Positions 1 through 6,994 are shown, numbered from the stretch's first letter. The stretch is DNA of 12,371 nucleotides from JAWOLE01 sp035263845 (GCA_035263845.1 DATFQY010000132.1:1-12371); one strand, 5' to 3'. Translations and numbers: made by a program. Notes: generated from the letters alone by a model not told the origin.

Positions 1-122
1 CGAAGGCCCACGAGCGCGCCCTCGCACCACCAGGACAGAAGCTCCGAAACGCGGGTAAACGCGTCGAACGCGTCGAACGCGCTCGCGTTGACCGCCACCG
101 ACCGGATGACCGGCTCGCTCAC
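1..122 (-). CDS. AHSA1/SRPBCC-domain protein, N-terminal part (runs off the left edge)
   Basis: Reading leftwards from a GTG at 122 gives 40 codons without a stop up to the window edge. The translation begins VSEPVIRSVAVNAS and continues through FDAFDAFTRVSEL to SWWCEGALVGL. A 'V-x-V-x-A-S...AF...FT...EL..WWC.GA' opening is typical of Activator of Hsp90 ATPase homology 1-like (START/SRPBCC fold) proteins, small cytoplasmic proteins with a hydrophobic ligand cavity and mostly unknown ligands. The frame is closed upstream by the stop codon of the preceding propeller gene (144-146), so the start must lie within about 20 bases of that stop. No good Shine-Dalgarno sequence is present. A TACAAT box (129-134, minus strand) sits six bases before the GTG, so the gene may have its own leaderless transcript. 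Only the first third or so of a usual 140-160 residue protein is visible. The family call rests on this short stretch. Confidence 0.62.
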   Translation of the reverse strand, partial: MSEPVIRSVAVNASAFDAFDAFTRVSELLSWWCEGALVGL

Positions 123-128
123 CCGCCG

Positions 129-134
129 ATTGTA
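129..134 (-). promoter_or_regulatory. Candidate -10 box (TACAAT) just before the AHSA1-type gene
   Basis: On the minus strand TACAAT, five of six bases matching the sigma-70 -10 consensus, is followed by six bases and then the GTG start at 122. A transcript beginning about seven bases after the box would start at the start codon and have no leader. I see no clear -35 element, because the expected position lies in the end of the upstream propeller gene. This is weak alone but resembles the boxes before argS and the GHMP kinase gene. Confidence 0.35.
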
Positions 135-143
135 CCGTCCCGA

Positions 144-1313
144 CTAAAACCTCGCGAGCTTGTCGACGCTGCTCAGGGTGATCCAGAAGTTGGCGCCGTC
201 GCTGCAAACCCCACGCGGCCCGTTGCCGCCTCCGGCCGACACGAACCCGAGCGACGTCAGGTCGGCGGCCTTCCAGAGGGAGACGATGTCGTTGCCGAGG
301 TCCGTGACGAGAATCCGCTCGCCGTCGAACCCCGCGCCCGCGGGATGGGTAAAACCGGTGAGCGTGGTGAGAACGGCCCCGTTGGAAGCCCGGACCACCG
401 AGACCGTTCCGGTGTTCTGGTTGGTCACCCAGATGTTCGTGCCGTCGAAGACCGCCGCGGAGGGACCGTTGTCGACCGTCACGGTCTGGAGAATGGCGCC
501 GAAGGCCGCGAGCTTGTGCAGCTTTCCCGGGCCTGAAATCACGTCCGTGACCCAGACGTTCGTCCCGTCGAAGATCGCCGCTCTCGGAGAGGTGAACCCG
601 GTCGTGACGGTGGAAAAGGACCACGGGATCGCACCCGGCGTCACCATCACGACGTGCCCGTCGAAGCTCGTCGTCCAGAAACGGCCTCCGTCGAAGGCAA
701 TGCCGGTCGGGTTGCCTGGAAGCGTGCTGACGACGGTGGTCACGACGCCCGGCGGTTGGGTCGGATCGATCTGGTACAACCGGCCCGGGGCCGTGCCCCC
801 GGTAATGATGATCCGCCCCATCGCCGACTCGATTCCCGAGGCCACGATGGCCCCGGTCCACGTCTCGAGCAACTTGCCGTCGCTCGCTCGCACACGCGAG
901 ACCGTGTCGCTGATTTCGTTCGCCACCCAGACGTCGGCGCCGTCGAAGTGGGCGCTGACGGGATTGAGGCCCACCGTCGTCAGGCCGAGCACCAGGGAGT
1001 TCTGCGGCCTCCAGTACTTCACGACCGCGGCCTTGCGGCTGGAGCGCTGGAGCGTTCGGTCCACGGTGCGCGAGAGGAACGCTGCCATCTGGAGGCGAGT
1101 GACGTTGGCGTTCGGATCGTAGGTCGTAGCCGTGACCCCGGTCGTGATTCCGAGCGTGAAGATCTGCAGGACGAACGGGCAGAACGGATCAGTGCCGCCG
1201 AGATCCGTGAATGGCCCGCACGGCAGTCCCGGCCCGAGAGTGCTTCCCACGAGAACACTGGCGGCGGCAAGCGGAAACACGAAGAGCAGGCGAACGAACT
1301 TCGGGATGCGCAT
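144..1313 (-). CDS. Secreted SLH-like/seven-bladed beta-propeller protein, paralog 4 of 4
   Basis: The product is 389 residues. It has a signal peptide (about residues 1-24, MRIPKFV then a hydrophobic run), an SLH-like module with CGPFTD, FCPFVLQIF, GITTG and VTRLQMAAFLSRTVDR, and a propeller. Seven 'FDGxxxWVT'-type blade motifs are visible: FDGADVWVAN, a degenerate MGRIIITG, FDGGRFWTTS, FDGTNVWVTD, FDGTNIWVTN, FDGERILVTD and SDGANFWITL. It ends LARF like its three upstream neighbours. The start at 1313 is chosen because the signal peptide begins there and GGAGGAGGG lies a few bases upstream; the open frame extends to 2450 but only as an antisense or off-frame shadow. Unlike the other copies it stands 59 bases from its neighbour, with a hairpin over its ribosome binding site. 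It is the most divergent copy (GLPCGPFTDLGGTDPF in the module). Likely exported; no catalytic residues recognised, so binding or structural roles are most plausible. Confidence 0.85.
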   Translation of the reverse strand: MRIPKFVRLLFVFPLAAASVLVGSTLGPGLPCGPFTDLGGTDPFCPFVLQIFTLGITTGVTATTYDPNANVTRLQMAAFLSRTVDRTLQRSSRKAAVVKYWRPQNSLVLGLTTVGLNPVSAHFDGADVWVANEISDTVSRVRASDGKLLETWTGAIVASGIESAMGRIIITGGTAPGRLYQIDPTQPPGVVTTVVSTLPGNPTGIAFDGGRFWTTSFDGHVVMVTPGAIPWSFSTVTTGFTSPRAAIFDGTNVWVTDVISGPGKLHKLAAFGAILQTVTVDNGPSAAVFDGTNIWVTNQNTGTVSVVRASNGAVLTTLTGFTHPAGAGFDGERILVTDLGNDIVSLWKAADLTSLGFVSAGGGNGPRGVCSDGANFWITLSSVDKLARF

Positions 1314-1323
1314 ACGATTCCCT

Positions 1324-1362
1324 CCTCCGTTTCCTCTAGTCTCCCACGAGAGGCAGCGGAGG
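1324..1362 (-). promoter_or_regulatory. Hairpin that includes the Shine-Dalgarno sequence of propeller paralog 4
   Basis: In minus-strand RNA, CCTCCG (1362-1357) can pair with CGGAGG (1329-1324) and CCTCT (1353-1349) with AGAGG (1337-1333). The two helices are separated by a 3x3 internal loop, with an 11-base terminal loop. The 3' strand of the outer helix contains GGAGG, part of the GGAGGAGGG ribosome binding site of the gene starting at 1313. The structure fills most of the 59-base gap between paralogs 3 and 4. It has no U-tract, so it looks more like a translation control or RNA-processing hairpin than a terminator. Function is inferred only from position and pairing. Confidence 0.45.
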
Positions 1363-1372
1363 GATGGGGTCT

Positions 1373-2530
1373 TCAGAACCGCGCGAGACTGCCCGAGCCG
1401 TTGAGCACGACCCAGAAATGGACGCCGTCGCTGCACGCTCCGTGGGGTTGCGTGCCGCCTCCCGTGGAAACGAATCCGAGCGGCGACAGGTCGGCGGCCT
1501 TCCAGAGGGAGACGGAACCCAGGGACTGGTTCGTCACGAGGACCCTCTCGCCGTCGAAGGCGGCCTGGTACGGCCCGCCCAAACCGTTTCCGGTCAGCGT
1601 CGCGAGGATCGCCCCGTTCGAGGCCCGGACGACCGTGATCGATGGGTCGAGGACGTTCGGCACCCAGATGTTGTTGCCGTCGAAGACGGGGAACCCCGGA
1701 ACGTTCCCGACGGTCACGGTCTGGAGAATCCCGCCGGAGGAATCGAGCTTGAAGAGCCGATCTGCGTTCGTATCGACCGCCCAGACGCTCGTTCCGTCGA
1801 AGACCATTCCCGCGACCGCGTCGAAGCCCGTCGTCACGGTTGCCACAGTCCAGGGTGCGACCGAGCCGGGAGTCACGATCGAGACCGATCCGCTGAAGTC
1901 TCCGCTCCAGATCTTGACGCCGTCGAAGACCAGAGCCTGGGGAAAGGCGCCCAGGGTAGTGGCGACCGTCGTGACGGCTCCCGCGTTCTGGCCGGGATCG
2001 ATCATGTAGAGCCGTCCGGGAGACAGATTGCCTGCCGCGAAGATCCGCCCGATCGCCACCAGCAGCCCGCTGGGATTGACGCTGCTGATCCAGTTTTGAA
2101 GGAACTTGCCGTCCGACCCCCGAATGCGGGTGATCAGGTCGTCGGTCTGGTCCGAGATCCAGAGGTCGGCGCCGTCGGACTTGACGAACCCGGGACTGGA
2201 GCCGAGTGCGATGAGGGCCTCGTCGTGGAGCGTCTGAGTCTTCCAGAACTGGTCGAGGCTCGCCCGGCGGCTCCCCCGCTGGAGCGTCCGGTCCACGGTC
2301 CGCGAGAGGAACGCCGCCATCTGGAGGCGGGTGACGTTGTCCGCCGGGGAAAAGGTCGTCGCCGTCGTCCCGGTCGTGATGTTGAGCGTGAAGATCTCCA
2401 GCACGAACGGGCAGAAGCCGTCGTTGGCGGTATCGGTGAAGGGGCCGCAAACGCCGATCAATCCGCCTGCGGCGCCCGCGAGGACCGCCGCGGCCGCGAG
2501 CAAGCCACGGAGAACTCTCCCTGCGCTCAT
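1373..2530 (-). CDS. Secreted SLH-like/seven-bladed beta-propeller protein, paralog 3 of 4
   Basis: The product is 385 residues. A signal peptide (MSAGRVLRGLLAAAAVLAGA) is followed by the SLH-like module: CGPFTDTANDGFCPF, then FTLNITTGTTATTFSPADN, then VTRLQMAAFLSRTVDRTL. The propeller has seven blade motifs: SDGADLWISD, a degenerate IGRIFAAG, FDGVKIWSGD, FDGTSVWAVD, FDGNNIWVPN, FDGERVLVTN and SDGVHFWVVL. It ends LARF. The start at 2530 is preferred over an in-frame start at 2620 because it gives a clean signal peptide and lies one base after the TGA of the upstream copy (TGAGATG), which suggests translational coupling. Only a weak GCGAGA precedes it. No enzyme motif was seen. Probably an exported or surface binding/structural protein. 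The single SLH-like unit is fewer than the three usually needed for firm cell-wall anchoring in Gram-positive S-layer proteins. Confidence 0.85.
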   Translation of the reverse strand: MSAGRVLRGLLAAAAVLAGAAGGLIGVCGPFTDTANDGFCPFVLEIFTLNITTGTTATTFSPADNVTRLQMAAFLSRTVDRTLQRGSRRASLDQFWKTQTLHDEALIALGSSPGFVKSDGADLWISDQTDDLITRIRGSDGKFLQNWISSVNPSGLLVAIGRIFAAGNLSPGRLYMIDPGQNAGAVTTVATTLGAFPQALVFDGVKIWSGDFSGSVSIVTPGSVAPWTVATVTTGFDAVAGMVFDGTSVWAVDTNADRLFKLDSSGGILQTVTVGNVPGFPVFDGNNIWVPNVLDPSITVVRASNGAILATLTGNGLGGPYQAAFDGERVLVTNQSLGSVSLWKAADLSPLGFVSTGGGTQPHGACSDGVHFWVVLNGSGSLARF

Positions 2531-2531
2531 C

Positions 2532-3683
2532 TCAGAATCTCGCGAGCCCGCCAGCCCCGCTGAGGGCGACCCAGAAATCCTTTCCGTCGCTGCACGCCCC
2601 GAGAGGACTGGTTCCGGCACCCGTATCGAGGGAGCCGATCGCGGTCAGATCCGCCGCCTTCCACAGCGCGAGCCTGTGGTCGCTGCCGGAGGTGACGAGA
2701 ACCCTCCGTCCGTCGAACGCGGCCTGCTGGACGTTGGTGAGCCCGTTGTCGGTCAACGTCGCCAGGACGGCTCCTGTCGAGGCCCGGACGACCCATACCG
2801 AGCCCCCGCCCGGTGCCCAGATGTTCGTCCCGTCGAAAGCGGGCCAGGCCAGGCCGCTACCGAGGGTCACTGTCTGCAGGATGGCGCCGTTGCCGTCGAG
2901 CTTGAAGAGTCTCTGCGCGCCGAAGTCGGTGACCCAGACGTTGGCGCCGTCGAAGAGCGTGCCGTTGGGCTGGGAGAAGCCGGCCGTCACGGTGGTCACG
3001 GTCCAGGGCGGCGGCCCGCCGGGGGTGATGATGGAAACGGATCCGCCGGAGTTGGCCGACCAGATGTTCGAGCCGTCGTAGGTGAGAGTCTGCGGGAAAA
3101 CCCCCAACGCCGTCGAAACGGTGGTGACGCTGCCCACCGGCTCGCTCGGGTCGATCATGTACATGCGTCCCGGATTGGTGTTGGCGGCGATGAAGACGCG
3201 TCCGCTCGCCACGAGGACACCCCTCGGATTGATCCCGGAGGTCCAGGACTCCAGGACGGCGCCGTCGCTTCCACGGACGCGGGCGACGATCTGGAGGCCG
3301 GGGTCGGAAACCCAGAGATCCGTGCAGTCGGACTTGACGAACTGCGGGGTCAACCCGACCTCCGTCACTCCGAGGGCGGTCGCCGCCTGGGTCGTCCAGA
3401 ACTGGTTCAATCGCGCACGGCGGCTTCCCCGCAGCAGGACGGAATCCACGGTCCGGGAGAGAAACGCCGCCATCTGGAGGCGGGAGACGCTGTCGCCGGG
3501 TGAGTAGGTCGTCGCCGTCGTCCCGGTGGTGATTCCCAGGTAGAAGATCTCCAGCACGAACGGGCAGAACAAGTCGTTCGCCATATCGGTAAAGGGACCG
3601 CAGGTTCCCAGCAGGCCCGCCGCGCCGCCGGCGAAGAGAGCAAGGACCGCGGTGAGGACGGCGGCGAAACGACGAAGACGCAT
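2532..3683 (-). CDS. Secreted SLH-like/seven-bladed beta-propeller protein, paralog 2 of 4
   Basis: The product is 383 residues. A signal peptide (MRLRRFAAVLTAVLALFAGGA) precedes the SLH-like module: CGPFTDMANDLFCPF, FYLGITTGTTATTYSPGD and VSRLQMAAFLSRTVD. The seven blade motifs are SDCTDLWVSD, a degenerate SGRVFIAA, YDGSNIWSAN, FDGANVWVTD, FDGTNIWAPG, FDGRRVLVTS and SDGKDFWVAL, and the protein ends LARF. The first blade carries an extra cysteine (SDC for SDG) absent from the other copies. The ATG at 3683 lies two bases after the TGA of paralog 1 (TGAGAATG). The GCGAGG in the LARF codons of paralog 1 sits about eight bases upstream and can serve as Shine-Dalgarno sequence. It belongs to an operon with paralogs 1 and 3. 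Biochemical role unknown; an exported binding or structural protein is the likeliest class. Confidence 0.85.
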   Translation of the reverse strand: MRLRRFAAVLTAVLALFAGGAAGLLGTCGPFTDMANDLFCPFVLEIFYLGITTGTTATTYSPGDSVSRLQMAAFLSRTVDSVLLRGSRRARLNQFWTTQAATALGVTEVGLTPQFVKSDCTDLWVSDPGLQIVARVRGSDGAVLESWTSGINPRGVLVASGRVFIAANTNPGRMYMIDPSEPVGSVTTVSTALGVFPQTLTYDGSNIWSANSGGSVSIITPGGPPPWTVTTVTAGFSQPNGTLFDGANVWVTDFGAQRLFKLDGNGAILQTVTLGSGLAWPAFDGTNIWAPGGGSVWVVRASTGAVLATLTDNGLTNVQQAAFDGRRVLVTSGSDHRLALWKAADLTAIGSLDTGAGTSPLGACSDGKDFWVALSGAGGLARF

Positions 3684-3685
3684 TC

Positions 3686-4858
3686 TCAGAACCTCGCCAG
3701 CGCATCCACGCCGGACAGTGCGACCCAGAAGCTGACGCCGTCATTGCAGACCGCGGTCGGTCCGTTCCCGATGCCGGTCGCGTAGGAGCCGATCGGCGAG
3801 AAGTCGGCCGCCTTCCAGAGCGACAGCATGTCGCCCGCGGGAGAAGTGACGAGCACCCTTTCGCCGTCGAAGCTCGCGAACTGCGGCTGGTTCAGCCCGT
3901 TTCCCGTCAACGTCGCCAGGACGACGCCGGTCGCCGCTCGGACCACGGAAACCGACGAGGACCCGATGTTGGGGACCCAGAGGTTTCCCCCGTCGAACAC
4001 CGGGAAGGCTGGCTGCGTGCCCACGGTCACCGTCTGCAGGATGGCCCCGGCGGCGTCGAGCTTGAACAGCTTCCCGACGGTGAAGTCGGTGACCCAGACG
4101 TTGGAGCCGTCGAAGAGTGCGCCGGTCGGAGCGGTGAAACCTGTCCCCACCGTCGTGACGGTCCAGGGGACGACGAGTCCGGGAGTCACGATCGACACCG
4201 AGGGCCCCGAGAAGTTGGCCGTCCAGATCCGGACCCCGTCGAAAGCGATTCCGATCGAGTCGTCGCCCAGGTTGCTCGCGACCGTCGAGACGGCTCCCGC
4301 CGGTTGCGCCGCCCGTACCTGGTACAGCCTTCCCGGGCTGGTCTGTCCCGTCAGGAGGACCCGTCCGATGGCCACGACAAACTGGTCCGCGTTCGTCGCG
4401 CCTGTCCAGGTGTCCAGCAACCTCCCGTCGCTTCCCCGGACCCGGGAGACCGTCCCGGAGTCCCTGTTGGCGACCCAGATGTCCGCCCCGTCCGAAGCCA
4501 CGCCGCGCGGGAGGTCGCCGACCGAGGTCGTCGAGAGCCGCACCGGGTTCTGGATCCTCCAGAACATCTCCAGCGCCGCCCGGCGGCTGCCCCGGTCGAG
4601 GACCCGGTCCACCGTCCGTGACAAAAACGCCGCCATCTGGAGACGTGTCACGTTGTCCGACGGAGAGAACGTCGTCGGCGTCGTCCCCGTGGTGATCCCG
4701 AGCGTGAAGATCTCGAGCACGAACGGGCAGAACGTGTCGTTGGTCGTATCGGTGAACGGCCCGCAGACCCCCAGCAGCGAGGTCGAGGCTCCGGCCGCAG
4801 CTGCGGCGATGGCAGCCAGGCAGATCGCGGCAAGCCGCCGGAAGCCGAAAAGCCTCAT
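3686..4858 (-). CDS. Secreted SLH-like/seven-bladed beta-propeller protein, paralog 1 of 4 (operon leader)
   Basis: The product is 390 residues. It has a signal peptide (about 1-25, MRLFGFRRLAAICLAAIAAA) and an SLH-like module at about 32-86 with C32 and C44 (CGPFTD, FCPFVLEIF), GITTGTTPTTFSP and VTRLQMAAFLSRTVDR. Propeller motifs begin at about residues 122, 162, 206, 249, 288, 330 and 372, a spacing of 39-44 residues that fits seven blades. The last blade carries C371 (CNDG); this cysteine is also present in the other three copies. It ends LARF. The ATG at 4858 has AGGAGG five bases upstream; longer open frame towards 6262 is antisense to argS and is not used. No lipobox fits the cysteine after the signal peptide, because the residue before it is V rather than G/A/S. 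It is transcribed divergently from argS. YVTN/NHL-like fold by pattern; function unknown, probably extracytoplasmic binding or structure. Confidence 0.86.
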   Translation of the reverse strand: MRLFGFRRLAAICLAAIAAAAAGASTSLLGVCGPFTDTTNDTFCPFVLEIFTLGITTGTTPTTFSPSDNVTRLQMAAFLSRTVDRVLDRGSRRAALEMFWRIQNPVRLSTTSVGDLPRGVASDGADIWVANRDSGTVSRVRGSDGRLLDTWTGATNADQFVVAIGRVLLTGQTSPGRLYQVRAAQPAGAVSTVASNLGDDSIGIAFDGVRIWTANFSGPSVSIVTPGLVVPWTVTTVGTGFTAPTGALFDGSNVWVTDFTVGKLFKLDAAGAILQTVTVGTQPAFPVFDGGNLWVPNIGSSSVSVVRAATGVVLATLTGNGLNQPQFASFDGERVLVTSPAGDMLSLWKAADFSPIGSYATGIGNGPTAVCNDGVSFWVALSGVDALARF

Positions 4859-4889
4859 GGACCCTCCTGCTCCCAAACACGCAAACCCG

Positions 4890-4903
4890 GGCGGTTTCCC
4901 GCC
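4890..4903 (-). promoter_or_regulatory. GAAA-tetraloop hairpin in the 5' leader of the propeller operon
   Basis: The minus-strand RNA contains GGCGG-GAAA-CCGCC, a five-base-pair all-GC stem closed by a GNRA tetraloop. It lies about 32 bases before the start codon of paralog 1, within the leader expected if transcription starts from the TATAAG box at 4917-4922. GNRA hairpins near 5' ends are known to stabilise mRNA, and that role is inferred here from position. It leaves the AGGAGG ribosome binding site free. Confidence 0.4.
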
Positions 4904-4916
4904 ACGACCGCCGACC

Positions 4917-4924
4917 CTTATACT
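4917..4924. promoter_or_regulatory. argS: Symmetric -10 region serving argS (+) and the propeller operon (-)
   Basis: The eight bases CTTATACT read TATACT on the plus strand (4919-4924) and TATAAG on the minus strand (4922-4917). Each matches the -10 consensus at four or five of six positions or better. The plus box is nine bases from the ATG of argS, so the argS transcript would have almost no leader. The minus box would give a leader of about 50 bases for the propeller operon, which does have a Shine-Dalgarno sequence. No good -35 element is visible on either strand. This 75-base gap is the only place for promoters of both units. Confidence 0.5.
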
Positions 4925-4933
4925 CCCGCGCCC

Positions 4934-6994
4934 ATGAACGAGGGGCCGACACTGACGCTCGAAAGAGTCCGCCGGGAGCTGTCCGGGGCGGTCCTGGCGG
5001 CGGTGCGGGACCTCTATGACGTCGAGCTCGGATCCGTCGTCCTGGAACGGCCGCCCAAGGTCTCGCTGGGAGACCTCGCGACGCCGGCGGCCTTCGATCT
5101 CGCCAAGAAAGCTCGGAAGGCCCCCCGGATGATCGCCGAGGCGATCGTGGGTGCGGTGAAGCTCCCGGCCGGCGTCGAGCGGGCGAAGGTCGAAGGGGGC
5201 GGCTACGTCAACTTTTTCCTCGAGAGGGGGCCCTTCGCCGCCGGCCTGCTCGAGCCGCCCGCCGAGGCCTCGGCCCGGGCGGGAAAGGTCGTCGTCGAGC
5301 ACACCAACATCAATCCGAACAAGGCGGCCCATATCGGCCACATGAGGAACGCCCTCCTCGGCGACGTCCTCGTGAGAGCGCTGCGGTGCCTCGGGTACGG
5401 AGTGGAGGTCCAGAACTACCTCGACGACACCGGCGTCCAGGTCGCCGACGTCGTGGCCGGCCTGGTCCACCTCGCCGGCGTGGGCACGGCGGCGCAGGCG
5501 CGCGAGGTGATCTCGGCGGCGGCCCTCCCGGGAGGCGCGCCCAACCCGAAGGGCTTCGCCTACCTGTGCTGGGACCTCTACGCCGAGATCGGGCGGACCT
5601 TCAAGGAGCGCCCGGACACCCAGGCGTGGCGCGCGGAGGTCCTCCACGCGATCGAGGCGGGGGACAACGAGATCGCGGGAATCGCGGCCGCCGTCTCGGA
5701 GGCGATTTCCTCGGCGCACCTGGCCACGATGGGACGAATCGGGATCGCTTACGACCTGCTTCCCCGCGAGAGCGACATCCTGCGGCGGAAGTTCTGGGAG
5801 ACCGCCTTCGAGAAGCTGAAGTCGGCGGGAGCGGTGATCTACGAGACCGAAGGGCGCCATGCGGGTTGCTGGGTCCTCAAGCTCGCCGAGACCGAGGGAT
5901 TCGCGGGGCTCGAGGAGCCGGACAAGATCCTCGTGCGATCCAACGGAACGGTCACCTACACGGCCAAGGACATCGCGTACCAGCTGTGGAAGTTCGGCCT
6001 GCTGGGGACCGACTTCGACTACGAGCGCTTCGAGCCGGACTGGAGGTCGGGATCGGTGCGGGCCGCGGAGATCCCCGACGCGGTCCGGCGGCATCCCCTC
6101 TGGCGGACCTCGCACGGATCGGGGTCGGCACGGGCGCCGGAGTTCGGAAGGGCCGCCCGGGTCATCAACGTGATCGACGTGCGGCAGTCCTACCCGCAGA
6201 AGGTCGTCAAGGAGGGGCTGCGCGTGCTCGGCTTCGAGAAGGAGGCGGAGGCGAGCGACCATTTCTCCTACGAGATCGTGGCGCTCTCGCCGCGGGCCGC
6301 GCGGCAGCTCGCGGAGCGCTTCGGCGAGGAATACCGACTCTCCGCTGAAGACGAGCAGAAGCCCTTCGTCGAGATGTCGGGGCGCAAGGGGCTGGGCGTC
6401 AAGGCGGATGACTTAGTCGAGCTGCTCCTCGAGAAGTCCCGTGCCGAGGTGGCCAGCCGCCGCGGCGAAGGCGCGGAAGGGGACGCCTCCTCCGCCGCCG
6501 AATCGGACGCCCGCGCCATCGCGGTCGGCGCGCTGCGGTACTTCCTGCTGAAGTTCGGCCGGAACAAGGTCATCGCCTTCGACTTCGACGAGGCAGTCAA
6601 CTTCGAGGGAGACACGGGGCCGTACCTCCAGTATTCACTGGTGCGCGTCCAGAACATCTTCCGCAAGCTCGAGGAGAGGGGAATCTCGGCGGCCGTGCAG
6701 TCCGGGGAGGCCGCATCCGCGGCCTGGGAGGACGATCTCTGGGCGATCCTCCTCGACTCCGCTTCTACGCCGGAGATCGCCGAGCGGGCCGTCGCCGCCC
6801 TCGAGCCCTCCATGCTCGCCCGCCACGCCTTCGGGCTGGCCCAGGCCTTCAACCAGTTCTACCACCGCAACCCGATCGCCCAGGAAGCGGATGCCGCTGT
6901 CCGGAATCGCCGGATCGCGGTCGCGCGTATTTTCCAGACGGAGATGATCCGGCTCCTCGACCTCCTCGGAATTCCGATTCCCGGGAGGATGTAG
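4934..6994 (+). CDS. argS: Arginyl-tRNA synthetase
   Basis: Class I aminoacyl-tRNA synthetase charging tRNA-Arg with arginine in the cytoplasm. The product is 686 residues. An ArgRS N-terminal domain spans about 8-97 (KVSLGDLATPAAFDLAKKARK is the usual landmark, ending GGGYVNFFL). The catalytic core begins VVEHTNINPNKAAHIGH, with the HIGH motif at 133-136, then MRNALLGD. The second signature appears as EMSGRKGLGVK at about 480-490 in place of KMSKS, a variant I recall from one ArgRS subgroup. A DALR-type anticodon-binding domain fills about 530-686 (ALRYFLLKF, NFEGDTGPYLQYSLVRV). It is roughly 100 residues longer than the E. coli enzyme (577). Much of the extra length lies between TAKDIAYQLWKF and VINVIDVRQSYPQKVV and just before the DALR domain. 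No Shine-Dalgarno sequence precedes the ATG; a TATACT box lies nine bases upstream. The next gene follows after 25 bases. Confidence 0.96.
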   Translation: MNEGPTLTLERVRRELSGAVLAAVRDLYDVELGSVVLERPPKVSLGDLATPAAFDLAKKARKAPRMIAEAIVGAVKLPAGVERAKVEGGGYVNFFLERGPFAAGLLEPPAEASARAGKVVVEHTNINPNKAAHIGHMRNALLGDVLVRALRCLGYGVEVQNYLDDTGVQVADVVAGLVHLAGVGTAAQAREVISAAALPGGAPNPKGFAYLCWDLYAEIGRTFKERPDTQAWRAEVLHAIEAGDNEIAGIAAAVSEAISSAHLATMGRIGIAYDLLPRESDILRRKFWETAFEKLKSAGAVIYETEGRHAGCWVLKLAETEGFAGLEEPDKILVRSNGTVTYTAKDIAYQLWKFGLLGTDFDYERFEPDWRSGSVRAAEIPDAVRRHPLWRTSHGSGSARAPEFGRAARVINVIDVRQSYPQKVVKEGLRVLGFEKEAEASDHFSYEIVALSPRAARQLAERFGEEYRLSAEDEQKPFVEMSGRKGLGVKADDLVELLLEKSRAEVASRRGEGAEGDASSAAESDARAIAVGALRYFLLKFGRNKVIAFDFDEAVNFEGDTGPYLQYSLVRVQNIFRKLEERGISAAVQSGEAASAAWEDDLWAILLDSASTPEIAERAVAALEPSMLARHAFGLAQAFNQFYHRNPIAQEADAAVRNRRIAVARIFQTEMIRLLDLLGIPIPGRM

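Noticed and set aside
1314..2450. N-terminal extension of propeller paralog 4 up to 2450
   Set aside because: It runs out of frame across paralog 3. The signal peptide and a strong Shine-Dalgarno sequence mark the start at 1313.
654..2563. Long plus-strand open frames opposite the propeller genes (for example 654-2009, 1364-2563, 2331-3503)
   Set aside because: They are antisense shadows of high-GC genes. Their translations are rich in R, G, D and P without domain motifs, while the minus strand encodes clear paralogs.
2531..2620. Upstream start at 2620 for propeller paralog 3
   Set aside because: It would overlap paralog 2 by about 90 bases and put 30 polar residues before the signal peptide.
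4760..4766. Lipobox at the cysteine after the propeller signal peptides
   Set aside because: The residue before the cysteine is V, T or P instead of G, A or S, so lipoprotein processing is unlikely.
4859..6262. Extension of propeller paralog 1 through argS to 6262
   Set aside because: It is fully antisense to argS. The AGGAGG site and signal peptide place the start at 4858.
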